Below are positions 1 to 14,868 of a stretch of 64,000 bases of DNA, in pieces. How positions within the stretch are numbered: the first letter of the stretch is position 1; the number at the start of each line of letters is the position of its first letter. The stretch lies in the NCBI GenBank assembly GCA_008694505.1, contig VZDJ01000041.1:5102417-5166416 (forward strand), given 5' to 3'. The DNA is from Cyanoderma ruficeps. Lineage: Eukaryota; Chordata; Aves; Passeriformes; Timaliidae. The notes beneath the pieces are model-generated. The model saw only the letters and a list, made by a program, of their open reading frames with translations. It searched no databases and was not told the DNA's origin. The translations under genes and the position numbers were made by a program.

Positions 1-3000
1 CAGAGGAAAAGAGAGAAAATATCAGTTCCTAAGGACTCAAAAAGAAATAAAGGATTATTTTAGTGTTTAGGAAACTTCCTTGGTTCCCTGGAAAGATTTC
101 ACAACTATAAACCCGACACCTTCTTTGCATCTGGCAAAGCTCATAAGCCTTTCCTCTGGACACATGGACATAAACCCACCTTACCAGGGCAAGGGGGGTG
201 CTCTGGCTCCCCTGCCAGCAGCCCCAGAGCCTGTGAGGGTGCCAATCATCAAATCACCCTGGAATTTAATGTTCCAGTACCAATGGACATATTCTGTGAC
301 AGTGCCCGTGTAAGAGTGTCTGGGCTAAAACCAGTACTGAAATTTCCTGTGAGATGTGCCATTCACTCCCTTTTCCCCAGAAGGGATAATTTAAAGCCAT
401 CAGATTGTTTCATTTTACAGGGACCCCACTGCTACATGGACTGGGCTGCTGCCTCCTCTCCAACCCGTAGGACAAGGGTGATTTTTTGGAAAGTGTGGTA
501 ATAGCAGCTCCTGTACTTCTCCAAACAAATTCTGTGCAGGCAAAACACTGCCCTTCAGAGAAGACAGCTCCTTGCTGCTCTTCCTCACATAGCAACCCCA
601 TTTTAAGGCTGCAGCTGGACTGGGAGGTAGTTAAACACTTCTCATCATATTGTGCAAGTCAAGGATAAACTGTAAAGATGACCCACACATGGCTCTGAAT
701 GATTGCACAACATGGTTATAGCATCAAACCCATCTTAGAGCTGCTGGCGTGCAGATCTGCTGAGGAGGGTAGTGAGAGCTGCTCACTGGAAACACACATG
801 CAACTATGAGAAGTGCACAGCTTCTCTGACTAATGGGCAGAGATTATAATTCATGATGTGTATGGTACTGGAAGGAGCTTTAGCTACAGAGAAATGAGCA
901 TCCCTGTGGATTCTGATGGGTTTGGAACTGTTGGAGCCCAAAGAGGAGATGGGAATGAGGCTTCATGGGGGGGATGGGGATGCTCCTGCTGCTCACCACA
1001 GTCAGCTGCCTGGCTGGAGACTGTGCAGGACAAAGGCAGGATGACACTCAAGGCTTGAAAAAAGCTCATAATGGAAAATCACCCCTTGTCGTTGATGGGA
1101 AAGAGGTAGCAGGACTGTTTTGGGGCCAGAGGCAGACTGCTACTTGATATTACTGCCTGCTTTGCCTCACTAGCACTAGCTTTAAATTGAAGAGCTTGTC
1201 TGATGAAAGCATCTGTTTTTACAGACTTACTAAAAGAAAAAATGCTTATTGCGATTTTGCATAACTGATGGTGTTATCTGAGAAGATAACTGTTGGGTGT
1301 GATAGCAAACATTCCTGTTCTCTGCACAGCCAGCAGGCTTTGGGAATGCATAGGGAATTCTTTTTTGAGCAGTTATCCCTGATGGGTTTCAGCTTTTCCC
1401 TTGAGACAGGACTCACTGCACCATCTTGGAATTCCTGTATCTCTTCAATGCAGCCCACCTTTCAAGACTCTCACAAAGGTCAGCAAGCCCACAAAGCAGC
1501 AGTTGTAATCCTCACTCCCTTGTGAGTTTTTTTAAACTAATAGGGATTATTTAATTAATTGTAATGAAGACCACTATCTTCGTTAGAAGAAGAAAATTTG
1601 GAGACCACCCTAGGTGTTAGCTACAAGACAGTCAACATGGGTTTTTTCCCAAACATTCAGGTGGCCCTTTGAGCCCCCTCGCAGCCCTTGCTACCTCCAT
1701 AGGCACAACCAAGGAGTGGCACTTTGCTACCATCATGCCCATTCCAAAACCAGCCCTGCCTAGGTGAAAGCCATGTCACGACAGAAGGGAAATAAAAGGC
1801 AGTGGTGGAACAAGAGAACAGGCCTATGCACTAGCAGCCAGTGTGTGTTAGGTTCCACACCTGCTTCAGACCAGGTCTGTCAGATAAGCAGGAGATCCTC
1901 ACTCCTCTGCCAGTGTGCCATGAGTGTGAGAAGCTGTGTAAGCACTGTGCTGATCACAACATATCAAACTGGTGGGAGCACAGTGACAGACCATTATAGC
2001 AGCGGTAGAATGGGCTTGGGACTGCAGAATATGGTGAATGATCTATGTTGGGCTTCGGGACAAGGACTCTCTTGTGTGTTTGTTCCTGACTGCAAAGACA
2101 TGCTTGGTGGAGGCTGGGATGCACTCTGTGGGATGAACTTCACTTTTCTAAGGATCCATTGTCTCTTGTCATTGTGTCCAGGTGGTTTTCAGAGAACCAA
2201 TGTGGATTTCTCTTTGTTGCCTGCTGCTTGGGCAGGTGCAGCCAGCTTGCCAGACTGGCTCACCTGATTGCTATTTTTTCCACAAGCTACCTTTCTTCCT
2301 TGTATCTTTGTAAAAGCTGAACAGGAGCATGAACTTTTGGCTTCTTGCTTTATAAGGCTATCAAAACTGCTGTGTTCCCTTCCTGGTGAAAAAGAGCACA
2401 AGGCTCCTTGCCAAGTGCACGGAGGAACAAGCAAAGTGTGCTATAAAAAGCCTTTGTGCATGGCAGCTCCACATCTTCACCAGGATATATAAATGCTGTT
2501 CTAAATTTTTATCTCTACATGTGCCTGTAAAGGTGATGCAGGACCCTTGGAATTGTAAAGACCTCTGGACAAGTCCTTTGACTCTGTGAAGTTGTTGCAG
2601 CCTTACCTGGGTAAGCACCAGGAGTCCAGTGTGATCCCCTGCATGGCTGTGTGGTTGTGTGGGGTTCATCCATATGTATGACTGTGGGGAGAGAAGGTGC
2701 ACCCCATGCTTGACACGAGGACAGGCTGTGAGCAAGTGAGATACAAAGACCCATCTGAAAGAGTTTGTGAAAACTTCCCATGTTCTCTGAGTGTGTGTTA
2801 TGTTTGCTAAGGGAGTAGTTATTGCCTTGTCTTTGTGTGTTGTCTCTGTCAATCTTACTTTAATTTCTCTTTATCCATAACATAGTGAAGAAAGACTTCA
2901 TTGTGCTGTGCTTACTGTTTTAGGTACCTGCTTCAATAAGTAAAGGCACAGATTTTGCAATTATGGGATAAGTAATCAGCTACTCAATCAGTGTGAGCAG

Positions 3001-6000
3001 TGGAAGAGAGAGACATGAGAAACTTGTTGGTAGGGGCTTGGGCTTAAGAGAAGGGGAGGAACAGGTGTTGTGGCTGTCAGTAGATTGAAATGGGAAGATG
3101 CCATCTTCTTTGGGCCACAAAACATGAAAATCTCAAGGAATGAGAAACTCAAAAAAACCCATATAATCTTTCAGATAAGATGTCTTGTGATTTTCTGTGG
3201 CCATTTGTGGTAATGTATGTGCATATGCACACCACCCTCAATAAGAAAATTCCACAAGAAAACCACTCTGGTAATGTGTTTTTCCAAAACCAGGCAGCAA
3301 GAACTTCAGAAGTCTCAGAACTGCCTCCAGCAGCCATTTCAGCACAGCATCTTCAGCATCAAGCAGGAGATGACAGAGACAGGCAGAAGTGCTCGAGCCC
3401 CAACAATACGCCTGGATGGGCCCCAGGCAGGATGTGCTTCCCACGCCACCCACCTCCAGCACTTGTGTAAAGGGTGAGTGGGTGGCCAGTGTGTGACATC
3501 ACAACACAGCATCTGCTCACGTCTTTATGCTGCTCCAAAACTCCACAGGCTATAAAGCACACAGAAAGCTTGAAGCCATCTCCCAGGGTTTTATCCCCAA
3601 AGCTTCCTGGGAAATCAAGCTCTCATTCCAGACTCAGACTAGTCACATATGAGATGACAAACATTCAAATGAATCTCAGATCTGAAGCTCATCCTTTTCT
3701 TGTTGACAGCATTCAAATCTCTCTGGTTTTAGGCCAAGTTTTTATAGTTGTTTTCTTGTGTTTTTGTGGGTTTTGGGGGTTTTTTTTAATCCTTTTTGTT
3801 ATAAATACATCTCTGTAATTCTTTTTGAGAGATTTTAAGCAGAAATTTCTTATGTGAGTGTGGCAGAAGACAACTGATTTTCAAAATTACCCTTCAAGCC
3901 AACCACAGAAAAAAAAGCAGAAAGAGAAGACAAAACCGAGTCCTTGCCATATAAACAAGCATGAAGTTGCCATTTATGCTGCAGTTCATGGTTTTCATGT
4001 GAACCCAGTATGTTCCATCAGCACTGTTGATCCAAGTGTTATTTGATTAGGAAGCTTGAATTAAGTGGCTACTCCTTAAAAAGTAGTCTATCAGACTAAA
4101 CTTAGGGATTTTAATTAAGGCACTTCCTTATGAGGAACAGTAAAGGGCACTGGGAACATGAGCTGTTTAGTGGATTAGCTTCTGAGAGGAGCCAGATCTC
4201 TCAAGCATCGTCAGTTGGAGGTCCTGCCAGTTTTGGAGGAGTCCTGGCCACATATGCTCCTGTTCCTGCTGTCTTACATGCAGCACAGGCAAGTCTGGTC
4301 CCGAGAGAAGCCCTGCAGCAGCTTGCACCATTGATGCAGACATAATCATGATGGCCCAGAAAGGGGCAGCAGCGCAGAGAGAGGAGTCCTCTTTAACAGG
4401 AGGGAGAAAAACTGCTGGCATGCACAAATAGGGCCTCTTTCAGTCATATTGACCTAGAGGACTTAGTGAATGTCACAATCTGCAAGAAGAAGGGTAAAAA
4501 AAAATTTGTCTGAAGTCTACAGAACAGTGTACAGGTGATTTGTTGTCAACAGTAGTTAGGCAGGGGTGTCTGGAAAATAGCAAACCGTGCTAACAGGAGA
4601 TGAATAGATAATCCTCTGAATCATCATCAGGGCCTATGGGCAGTTGCTGCTTGGTGGGGAGAAGATGAGGAGTGGAAGATTAGTGTAAAGGGTGTCAGAG
4701 GTACATGTCGTTCCAGGTGCAGCAAAACGGAGGACATGCCACTTCCTTGAGGATTTGCATTCTCTCTCTTCCTTCCTCCATCTTTGTTCCCTTGCATCAC
4801 AGCAAATCCAGCACCCATTTTCAAGTGCCAGTGACTACACCCTGCTACAAGACTTTCAATTCCTCTGACAGTTCCCAGCTATCTTGCTCCTCTCACAGCC
4901 TTATCCTCTCCTGTACCTACTGCTTTCAGTGTCCCTCAACTGACCTGGACAGAAGGCAGAAGATACTATGCTGTTTAGAGCTATTTAAAGTAATTTAAAT
5001 AAAATTATTGCTCCACTGCAATAATGAAGCTTTCCTCTTAAAAAGGCAACTAATTTGGGCCTCCCTCCTCTCCACAGCTGCCTGTTACCCCAAGGCTTGT
5101 AGGATCTTTGAGATTTCTACTTCACTGTCAAATTTGGTGGAATTCAATGAACCTGAACAAATTTATGAAGAAGGGGACACACACATAGGGATTCCACAGT
5201 TCCATAAATGAAATTACCCGACGAAATCCATCTACAAAAGAGCTTACTGCTAGTTATAAAATGAAGAAACTGGTTTCATTTGCAAAGAATTTGCAATCTG
5301 GCTTTTGTGGTTGTCTGCAGGGGAGACTGATAAAGGTCTGAATTCCGAGCAGGGGTGTAGGCAGAATAAAAGAATTAGTCTCCTCCTTTAAATGATGGGA
5401 AACATCAAACTGATCAGCCCAGCAGACTTGTACAAGGAAACGATTTTTACTTTGTTATTTGTACTCAAATAACAACAACACAGTCCATTCTTATAGTATG
5501 CACTAGCTGAGGATCTCAAAGTGCCTTGGAGGCTTATTGAGCGCTCCTACCTCCACTTAAAATGCACCATCTTTGGAGAGATACACAACAGCTGCTTTGC
5601 ACAAGGGCTGGCAGGAAATGTGGAAGACATCCATATTACATCTTTCCTCAATGTGTATTGATCAGTATGCCAAAGGTGATGTTTTGTACAATGAAGATAA
5701 AGGCTTGGGACATGGGTGTTACTCTTCGTGGATTACCTCTCTTGACCCAGCTAGATATACCTACACATCACTTAGACTCTGTACAGAGCACCCCCATGGC
5801 GCCCATGAGGATTTGGCAATGTCATGTCACCAGATGGCAGAATTGAGGACTGAAGGCTAGGATTTGTTGGTGCTGACCAAATGTTCATCTCCCAGGATGG
5901 CTGTTTCATCACCCATGGGACACAAGTTGCTGTCAGTGCAGTTCTCACAGAATAAGTGATCAAATTACCAACACTGTCACCAAGGTCAGTACAATTAGCT

Positions 6001-9000
6001 TTCTTGCTGGCTGTTTCAGAAATTAGCCCAAGGATTGTGTTGAGCCTTTTCCCACTCAAAATCTCACGGTTTAAAAGTAAGCCAGACTAAAACTTAGAGA
6101 GTCATGAAGAGTATTGTTCCTGTACCCTTAAGAAACGGCTGCTGTAAGAATTTGGAAGTGCAATGACAGGCAGCCACCGATGCTGATTTTCAACATCTAA
6201 TCTTGGCCTTGCTCCAGCCATATCTGAGCAGTCACATCTCATGGCCTCTGTGTGTGACACTCACAGATACCTTCGGCCTCATGCTGGCCCACCCTGAGGC
6301 CTCTCGTACATGCCTAGTGCAGGGCTGGGACCCGTGCTGGGGTGAGGCACAGCCTCCTCTGTCACACCTGCCCTGCAGAACTGCAGGCAGACAGGGAGCA
6401 GGGCTGCTCCAAGGCAAGGCTTATGCTCCAGCATAATCCCCACCCTCAGCCTTTAGCTACCAGTGCTCCTGCCCTGCGTGAGCCAGTACCCCACATAACA
6501 CTCAACAGCCACTTCCAGTGGCAGTGAAAGGGGTTGTGGGCAGCTGGAATCAGCATGGTCTTCTCAAAAACAAGCATGCACAGGACTCTTTATATATTCA
6601 TGGTTTAAACTACTGATCTAACTTTGTTCATGCTTTTGCAAGAGAACTGTGCTGTTACCATCCAGGAAAGCTTCCTACCAGCTTAATTTCATACTCCTGA
6701 CTGTGGCACATGAATGGCAGCCTCCAAAATAGACACACGATAACTTAGCAAAACCACTTTTATCCATCAAATGGCTTATTTCCTTTATCACCACATATGG
6801 ATGACTGTCTAAATAGAGCTGAGATCTATCCATAAACTATACAGAATTCATGCTTTAATAGGTACTTTTGTTTCCACTTGCTTAGTTTATTTACTACCTC
6901 TGGTTTCCAAAATCCTAAGCTCCTGAGTATGTTTTTCCAAAATGGATAAATTGATAGTTCCACACATAAGCCTCCATATTACCCAAATAACATCCGTGGT
7001 TGCTACTCCAATGGCTCCTCAAGCACTTAGTGCTTGAAGTGTTTCTCTCAATGCCTGAAGTGTTTGCAAGTGATCTTACTGATTCTGTGTCCAGTTTAAA
7101 CTGCTCACACATAGCAACTAAAGGAGTCTCCCACTGTCTCTGCCTGGGAAATCTGGCCTTCAAAAACCACAGTCCCCTGTGCTGCCAGGCAGTTCATTAA
7201 AACCTTTGCATTGTTAATGCACTAAGAATGGAGCCCTACGGGAAACAAGTGGTCTCAAGATCTCCCTGTATTCAAAAGAGGGTCCCCATAGCTCAAATCT
7301 TGCTCCTCCATCACTTTTCAGTTCTCTGATTCTCACTTGCAGGTGCTAAAGCTCAAGGCTGGGTCCACAACGGGGAGTCAGCAACTATGGAACGCAGAAG
7401 AAAGAGGTCAGGGCAGGACTCTGAGAACACTCAGGATACAATGGTGCAAACTGATACCCAAATGGCACCTCCATATCAGGAAAACTTGAAGAACAAGGGA
7501 TAAATGCAGCCCTTACTGGCAGACATCACGGTGGGTAAGTTATGGTCACCCAGAAGGACATTGGCAAGTCAGCCAGCCCATGGTCTTCTTCACACATTTC
7601 ATAAAGAAAGGGCTGCAGCTCCTTTTTTAAAGGAACAATAAATTTGATAATGATATTCTTTCAAAAATGAGATTTGGAGTGGCACAGCTAGTGAGGCAAT
7701 GAAGGGAAAACCATCAGGTGTGACAAATTACACTGCTGCAGACAGCCCATTGATGAACTCTCCATTGAGCTCTCCTTGTAGATAAATTCCTTTATCGACC
7801 CCTGACACTCACGTAGAGGCTTCCCCCTTCCCCTTCCCATTTCATATGTGTTTCCATATGTGGAAAATGTGTTTCTTTTCCCTCCCAGTGCCCTCTGTCT
7901 TGTGTTGAAAACATCTACATGTAAAGTGGACTGCTCATCAACCTTTGGGGCTCTCTGGAGTCGCTACAACAAATTACAAAGTACGCGAACTGATGGCATG
8001 AAATGAATAATCGCTGCAAACGGCATGCTGTACTAGCCTGTTTGCTGCATTAGTCAGACACTTTGCTTCAGTTCAGCAAAATGCTGCCAAAAATACTGAC
8101 CACACCCAGAAAGAAACATGAAAATATTCCTCCCAGGAAAACAGAAAGCTTATTTTAGTTAATTTCTGAAATGACATGGTAGCCAGCTAACTGGACTTCA
8201 CACAGAAAAAGAAAGCGGTGTAGCCCTCTGTCCTAGGTTTCTTCCTCTGAAACAAATTATAAATCGTTCAAAGAGTTTTTTAATTATTGCTATTACAAAA
8301 ACATAGACAAATGCTGGATATGTGCAAGACATACAATTCCATGTGTGAATTTAGGGATAAAAGTGTGAGTAGACTGTAGACAAGCACATTGCATATCAAT
8401 ATCAGAAGGTAAAAAAAAAACAAAGAAAAAAACATCCCTCTCAGGTCAAACACAGGCCTGACAGAGACTTGGGTAGCCCTGTGTCTTAACTCAGAGAGTT
8501 ATCTAGCAGATGCTTTGTAAAGAATATAAGGAAAGAAAGCAAATGCAGAGCAATCCTACACTTCCACACTCAAGCAGGAACCGTGGGGACTTTTTAAGCT
8601 TGAGGCTACATCTGGAGCCTGATTTTTAATAGCCACAGAGATGCTTACTGCTCAGGTGGTCTTTCTCTGCATGCTGGGGAGGTTCGTCTTGTAAACAGAA
8701 CAGAGGAACAGCTCCAGGGACTGCTCTGGGCTGATGCAGGAACAGCTACCACCTGCCCCTGCTCCTCCAGGGAGCCCCAGCTTCTGGGCATAATCAGTCC
8801 TGGGTCCCTTTGCTGAGAAAGCCAACAAAAGTTATTATCATTAATATAAATTGTGGTGATGGACTCCCTAATTCTGTTCAGAAAGGTTACAGCTATTATG
8901 CAGCTATTACACTGCAACAAAATGTGACCACTACTGATCTGGGCTGGTTTGAATTAATGATCCAGAAACGAAAGGCTCTATATCCTATTAATAGTCTGCC

Positions 9001-12000
9001 AAGCAATGCCAAAGCCCATTACTTTAGTTTATTTGCAACCCATCAGGAAAGACCCAATGCAAATCCGGATCTGGAGTCAATCTAGAGAAACTTGAAAAGG
9101 CATCCCTACAGTCTCTCTCACAGGGCAAAGCAGCGACTGCAGTGGGGAAACACTCATTTTCATGGTGTTTTGTTCAATCAGATGCATGTTGGAGGGTGAT
9201 GGTGGAAAGTGACTGGGGAGACTTGAAGAAGGACCTGGACCTCCACTCTGCAAAAGCCATCTGCTGCACCAGAGCTGCAAGGGGTAAATGCAAGAAAATT
9301 ACCTTCAATTTCAGCTCCAGTCAGTGCACAACCTTGTTTTGTACTTTGCTGTTTGCAGCTGGCAAAAGAGGGGTGGGTTTGGCAGTGGCAGGTGTGCAGG
9401 CCCTGGTGTGCACTGTGCAGACAGGTCCAAGTGGGTACACCCCATCGCCTGCAATGTGCAACCCTTCTCCCTGCTGGTCGAGTCAAGCCAGCAGAACCCT
9501 TCAGCTGGCACAGGACCACCACAACAGGACTGTCCCATGGCATATTTCAGCCCAGATCCCCACCCTACTACCCACACAACTGTTGGTGCAGTGAGTGAAA
9601 CTTTGGTACCACAGTGATTACTTTATGTCCTTGTGTTAATTCAAGCAATACAGTGATAAGGGAATACCAAGAATATTGCGCTTGGAGTGAATTATGATTG
9701 TGTTCCAGTCTTGACAGCTTGATGTTAGTGATTGCCTATGAAATAGCCCAGGTAGGCTGTGTGCTGGGCTGGCAGCCCAGTCACGTGCAGCACTGCAGGT
9801 TTTCCTATCTGCTTACTGCTGGAGACTGCAAGTAAGGATAAGCATACAAGTGAGCTGAGGCAATCTGCAAAAAAGAAATCACAGCTTCCCTCCGTATTGT
9901 CGCTATCTGATGTGAGGAGGAGAAGGGGGAGAAAAGGCAGCCTTTTCTCCAGGGCCCCTGCATCCTCTGCCCCTAAATGAGCTGATGCAACAGCATCACC
10001 ACCTCAGCAACTGACTGCAGCCTTGATCCAGTCCAGACTTTCTGCAGATCCCTACTGGAAGGAAGCCATTTTTCTTGAGTGTATTTCCAAGAAACAGTTG
10101 ACAGGCTTGGCACAGCTATTCCTGGAAATGTTCAATAGGTCATCTTCTGGAAGAGAGTGCTGACTGATGGAATTGAACAGATCTTGTTCTGCATGCCGTG
10201 CACTGCTCACCCCCTCTCTCACGATGCCTTGGCATTTGCCTTTGCTCTGTGCCCAGGCCACCCAGTGCCTCGGCCTCCCCACCCACTGGCTTCAGCAGCA
10301 CACCAGCCTGTGTCCAACCTGTTCTGCACCAAAGTGGCCACAGGATTCAGTGTGCTGGGAACTGCAATTCCCTCCTGGCAGCACTGCTGTGGTTGTCTTG
10401 TGCTGCCATTACAGTTGCTGCATGCAGGCAAAAATCCCCAGACCGTAAATTAAAGAGCTGCCCCTTTTGCACACATGCACCAGTGCATGGAAATCTTGTG
10501 AACGTACAGAGACAGGCGTGTGTGTGTGGCAGTCAAAAGCATGGGGACATGGACTGTCCAACTGTGCTATCCCTGATTGTCCCTGATACCAGCATATGCC
10601 AGAGATGTGCTTTGAGTATTTGCATCATGTTGTTTGCCAGCAGCCAGGAAGCTCAGAGTGATGTCATGCTAAGAGAAATTTGCTTAAGGTGAGGGAAAAA
10701 CCCCAGATCCATGTTAGGTGTTTCTTCTGAGCTTCTCCTGTGTTTAACCTGTTTCTGGTAGTAATTGCCAAGGAAGATCTATTCCCTTCACTGTTTTTGG
10801 GGTGGATCCTGGCATCTCTTGCTAACTGAGGAAAAGGTCTTGGACAATGATCACGGCCCAACCTGAGCCAGGGTAGGTCAGGATGTCTTGCTGGCACTCC
10901 CACCCAGGGTGAAGAAGTGCTGTCATGTGCCAGGACACCCCGGCTGGGAGCAATTGGGAGGGTCTGGGAGCAGGGGTAGTCATTCAACCCTAGCCTCAGT
11001 TTAGCAGTTTGGGTATGTAGAGACTGCCAAGGATTGTGCCCTCAGGTCACCAATCAGGGAGGAAAGTTGCTTCATGTTAGAAAAGCACTTAAGAGTGCTC
11101 CATGCAGAGTGCCATAGCCTAGCTCTGCAGTGTCCCAACCAGCCTGGCTGCAGATGAGGGAGAGCTCAGGACCCCACTTTATCTGAGCTTCAGAGTCAGG
11201 CTTGTCCTTTTGCCCACAATAGGTATTTTATATCCATGTTCAGAGAGATTTAGCATGGCTGGATGCTTTTAATTCTGGCCTAGATAGCTCCTTATCTTGC
11301 TGAAGGATCTTTGCTTCTGTAACAGCACAAGCCAGAAAGTATGTCCTGTTACCACCAACAGCAGCCATGTAATGCTCCCTGACCCTGTATAATGAGAGGA
11401 GCAAAAGCAGGGCTTGTCTTCATGTCCATCCTCAATACTTTGAGATGGATAAAGCCCTGGAAGTACAGACTAGGTGTTTAACTAGGATGTGGCACAAAGA
11501 GCTGCCTCTGTGTTTGGGCTGTGATGATTCTGCAGGTTAAATACTGTTTTTCTTTTTCTTCTGCAGTCTTTGAATGCAGCTGTTCAGTAAAATTATTTCT
11601 AAACAATGTTTGCAGGTTCTTTGTTGTCCCACTTCAATGCTATCGACAGATAATGTACTTGCACTCTGACAGAAGTTAAATTTCATCTCTATTGGTGAAC
11701 ATATCAAGACAAAACACACTCAGTCCCAACAGCTGTCAGAACAGATCAACTGAGTCCTCAGGCAGAGGCTTAGAGAAGCTATTCCTTTCCCCCTTTCACA
11801 TCATGGACACACTGCACTGCTGCTTGATTTCCTCCTTATTGCCCCCTTCTTGATCCCCAGTGGCCCACAGCTCATCTCCTCTGGGCTCTAGAACTACTTT
11901 AGCATACAACTGCAGAGGTAGTTTAAACAATGAAGATTGGAAGGTGAACATGTAATGGACACTCATTCCCATGCCTCTGGAGCAACCCTACTTCACACCT

Positions 12001-14868
12001 TCCTGCTCATTCTTAAGATGCTGCAAGTCTTCCCTGATTGAAAAATCCAGAGAATTTTTTCAAGGAGACAGTAAAATCACTGCCCCTGTTTACTAGTAAG
12101 CAGTGCAAGGGGGGTGACCCTGAGGGCACCAGGGCACCCAGGCCACTGACTTGAAACTAGAAGCCCATGAAAGGGCTGACTCATGGCTGGTCACTGAATT
12201 ACAAACACAAGAATGAACCCTAAAGTGCAGCCCCAAAACAAAGACTTTCAACAGAGCTGAGGGAAGGTGTGAAATGAAGGGGTCATTTTTTCATTTTAGA
12301 GAAACTCTTTCAAAGGATGATGTTGTAAACCTCCTGAGTACAGGAATGTGCCTTTACTCTTTAGGTTCTGCTCTCAGCCTCCAAAGCACGGGGACTGAGG
12401 AACACTTCTCCCATAAACACCTTCTTATGTGTGGGTGCAGTTGCCTGCTGCAGCATGTCCATCAGGATGGGAGCCATATCAGTGGCTTCCTTCCCCCATT
12501 TCCCTTGCCTCAGCTCCCATGAGTCTTCTCATCCACTGATGGGAACCACAGGCATGCACGCGCTGTAGACCTATTGCTGTATTTCTCTCAATTGAGCTCA
12601 CTGTAGGGTGCACCTGCTCTGCCACATCGGCAAAGCTGCATTTTTCCAAATCTATGCCTTCTAGTGCTTTTTCAGAAGCATTAATAAACATTCAAATCAT
12701 CATTTGTTACTGACTTAATTACTGCTTGTCACCACTCAGCAAGTATTTCAAACAGCTGACAGTGAGAGACACTGTCATGAGCAGTATGGAAGAGAAACTC
12801 TTGAAAAAAGAAAAAGATCTCTAAAATAAAGGAAGAGTCATTCAAAGCAACAGTTTCTGGGGTCCTTGCCTCCTAGGGGGTGGACATACAGGAAAACGTG
12901 CAAGAGTCTTTTATCAAGCATCCATCCATCNCATCCATCCATTCATTCATTCATTCATTCCTAAAAAGCTTCTCAAAGACTGTAATTTTCAGGAGCTCAT
13001 GGATGCCAGCGGGACGAGCTCCATGCCTTCCTCAGGGTCTGGGGTTCCCACCCTGGCAGTGGAGGCTGCAGTTCTCCGGTCCTCCATTCTAGTGCAGTGT
13101 TGAGCATTGGGAGGGCCTCCTAGAAGAGGATGCTTTGCAGAAGAATACAACTTTTGCCCAGCTGAAGAACACACCTTTCACCTGATCCTCTAGAGACCAC
13201 TTTTCTTTGTGCAAGACTGGCTAAGTCAGCAGGAAAAGCCATTTATAGCTAAATGCAGGTAGGTCAGGGTAAGAGTGGCTAAGTGGTATAGCAGAAGGGG
13301 ACAAGTTGTGGGTTTTTCAGTAACTGCAGAATTTGTCCTCTAGCTGAAAAAGAAATCTTAGCCTACGGTCTGGGATGGGATTCATGTGGAAGATATATCT
13401 TTTAAACCATACCGTGTTTATTAATAGAGTATCTTTTCCTAAACCTACATTCCCTACAGCTTGGTGTCTGCTGATGGGCAGATAAGAGTCAGTGTTGCTT
13501 TGTCGTTTTGTTCATAGCTGTGGTTTTTTAGAAGATATTTAGAAAAACCTCTTCCATTTTACTTGCCTGTGCATCTCCTCAGTATCTGGCCAGCTTGTGG
13601 CCGATAGCTCTCAGTGACTCACAGATAAAAACTATTAAAAAAGCCCTGAGCAGTGACGCACCAGATGTGCAGTGAAATTTTAAAAACATGCTATGACTTT
13701 CTAGGAATACATGCAATTAATATTAAACAGATGGCTGAAGTTTCCTGCACAGCTGTTTCTCTGTTATGTGTCATGACTTTTAATGGCACTGAGGTGAGAC
13801 ATACAGACATGAGGAAAAGCGAGCCTATTCCAAATTCAACCTTTCAAAATTCTAGCAACAAAAGGTATAGGGTGTGGCGGGGGTAGTGGGGTGAAGCCAA
13901 GACACTGAGCCTCTCACGAGGCCCAAAAGGAAATGTATTTGCTCAGGAGTGCTGCAAAGCAGACAGTCATGTATCTTGGTCAAGGTAACATATACGATCT
14001 ACTGCTGGGCATTTTATCACCTTTGTTGGGCACCCCCGTCATTGCTGGTTTCCTCCAAAAGATCTATTTTTGTAGCAGGGATCCACTCTGTGCTTTTACA
14101 CAGCTGGAACTAGAACTTGATTACAAGGCTGCATTTTGTTCCAGAATCCCTCTTGCTGTGCATGAACTGTTTAGACAGAGTAGGCATTTCTCCAGGGACG
14201 CTTGTCTACCAAGTTTCAATTTCCTTTTATTGGATATATGAACACTTTATTACCTCCCTTAAATTCACCTTGTCAGGATATCCACAGCTGGTGAGATGGC
14301 AGCATTACTGCAGCAGCCATCAGCACTGGCAGCCAGAAGCATCAGGAGCTGAAAACTCCTTGTCTCAAAAATCGGTACTTTGGCCGGGGTTGGGGGAGAT
14401 TGATTTGACACAAGGGATGGGATCTCAATTAATGTACAGACCTATGGCTGATTTGGGCATCAATTATAGTCACTGGGGTGTGAATTCATCTCATCCTAGA
14501 AAAAAAAGCATAAGAAAAAGTAGATGAATTGTACCCAAAATGCACTGCCTTCTCTCCCTTGACCCTAAAAGGATGTGATGGGGATCAGCTCTGATGTAGG
14601 TGTCTCTATAGGAGATGTCAAAAGTTAGATGGATCCTTTGGCTTTCTTTGGCTTTAGTAACACTAAATGTTTGGCCAAAGCTAGTCATCTGTACTCCTTC
14701 AACAGCTGGTGGAAAAGAGATCATTCTAGAAGATGTCATGTGCTTCTACCTGAGAGGTGGGCTGAACTGCCTACCAATAGGGCCCATCTTCATTCTACTG
14801 TCCATAGGAGAAGTGTAGGAGACATGCTTGATCGTTAGCTGGTGAAAGTCAGTGAAGCTGGTGAGTGG
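1..14868. other. Intergenic DNA, downstream side of CRADD
   Basis: No exon, RNA gene or clear mobile element is recognisable here. Open frames of 60-170 codons occur on both strands, for example at 1764-2267 and 10198-10692. They overlap one another in several frames, lack recognisable domains and are rich in Cys, Ser and Trp, which is typical of translated GC-richer noncoding DNA. A stretch near 5497-5550 resembles the tail of an ancient SINE, and a microsatellite lies at 12919-12961. If the human gene order holds, this is the CRADD-PLXNC1 interval, but no plexin C1 exon was seen. Confidence 0.6.
12919..12961. repeat. Tetranucleotide microsatellite (CATC)n/(ATTC)n
   Basis: A run of CATC units passes into ATTC units and is interrupted by a single N at 12931. 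The N falls in the repeat and probably marks an unresolved base or collapsed repeat length in the assembly. Confidence 0.95.

Noticed and set aside
1764..2267. 167-codon plus-strand open frame
   Set aside because: There is no recognisable domain and the composition is Cys/Ser/Trp-rich. It overlaps other open frames in a GC-richer stretch and is best explained by chance.
2361..2852. 163-codon minus-strand open frame
   Set aside because: It overlaps plus-strand frames, has no domain, and shows no splice or poly(A) context.
10198..10692. 164-codon plus-strand open frame
   Set aside because: Two other frames are open over the same bases, with no protein-like pattern in any of them.
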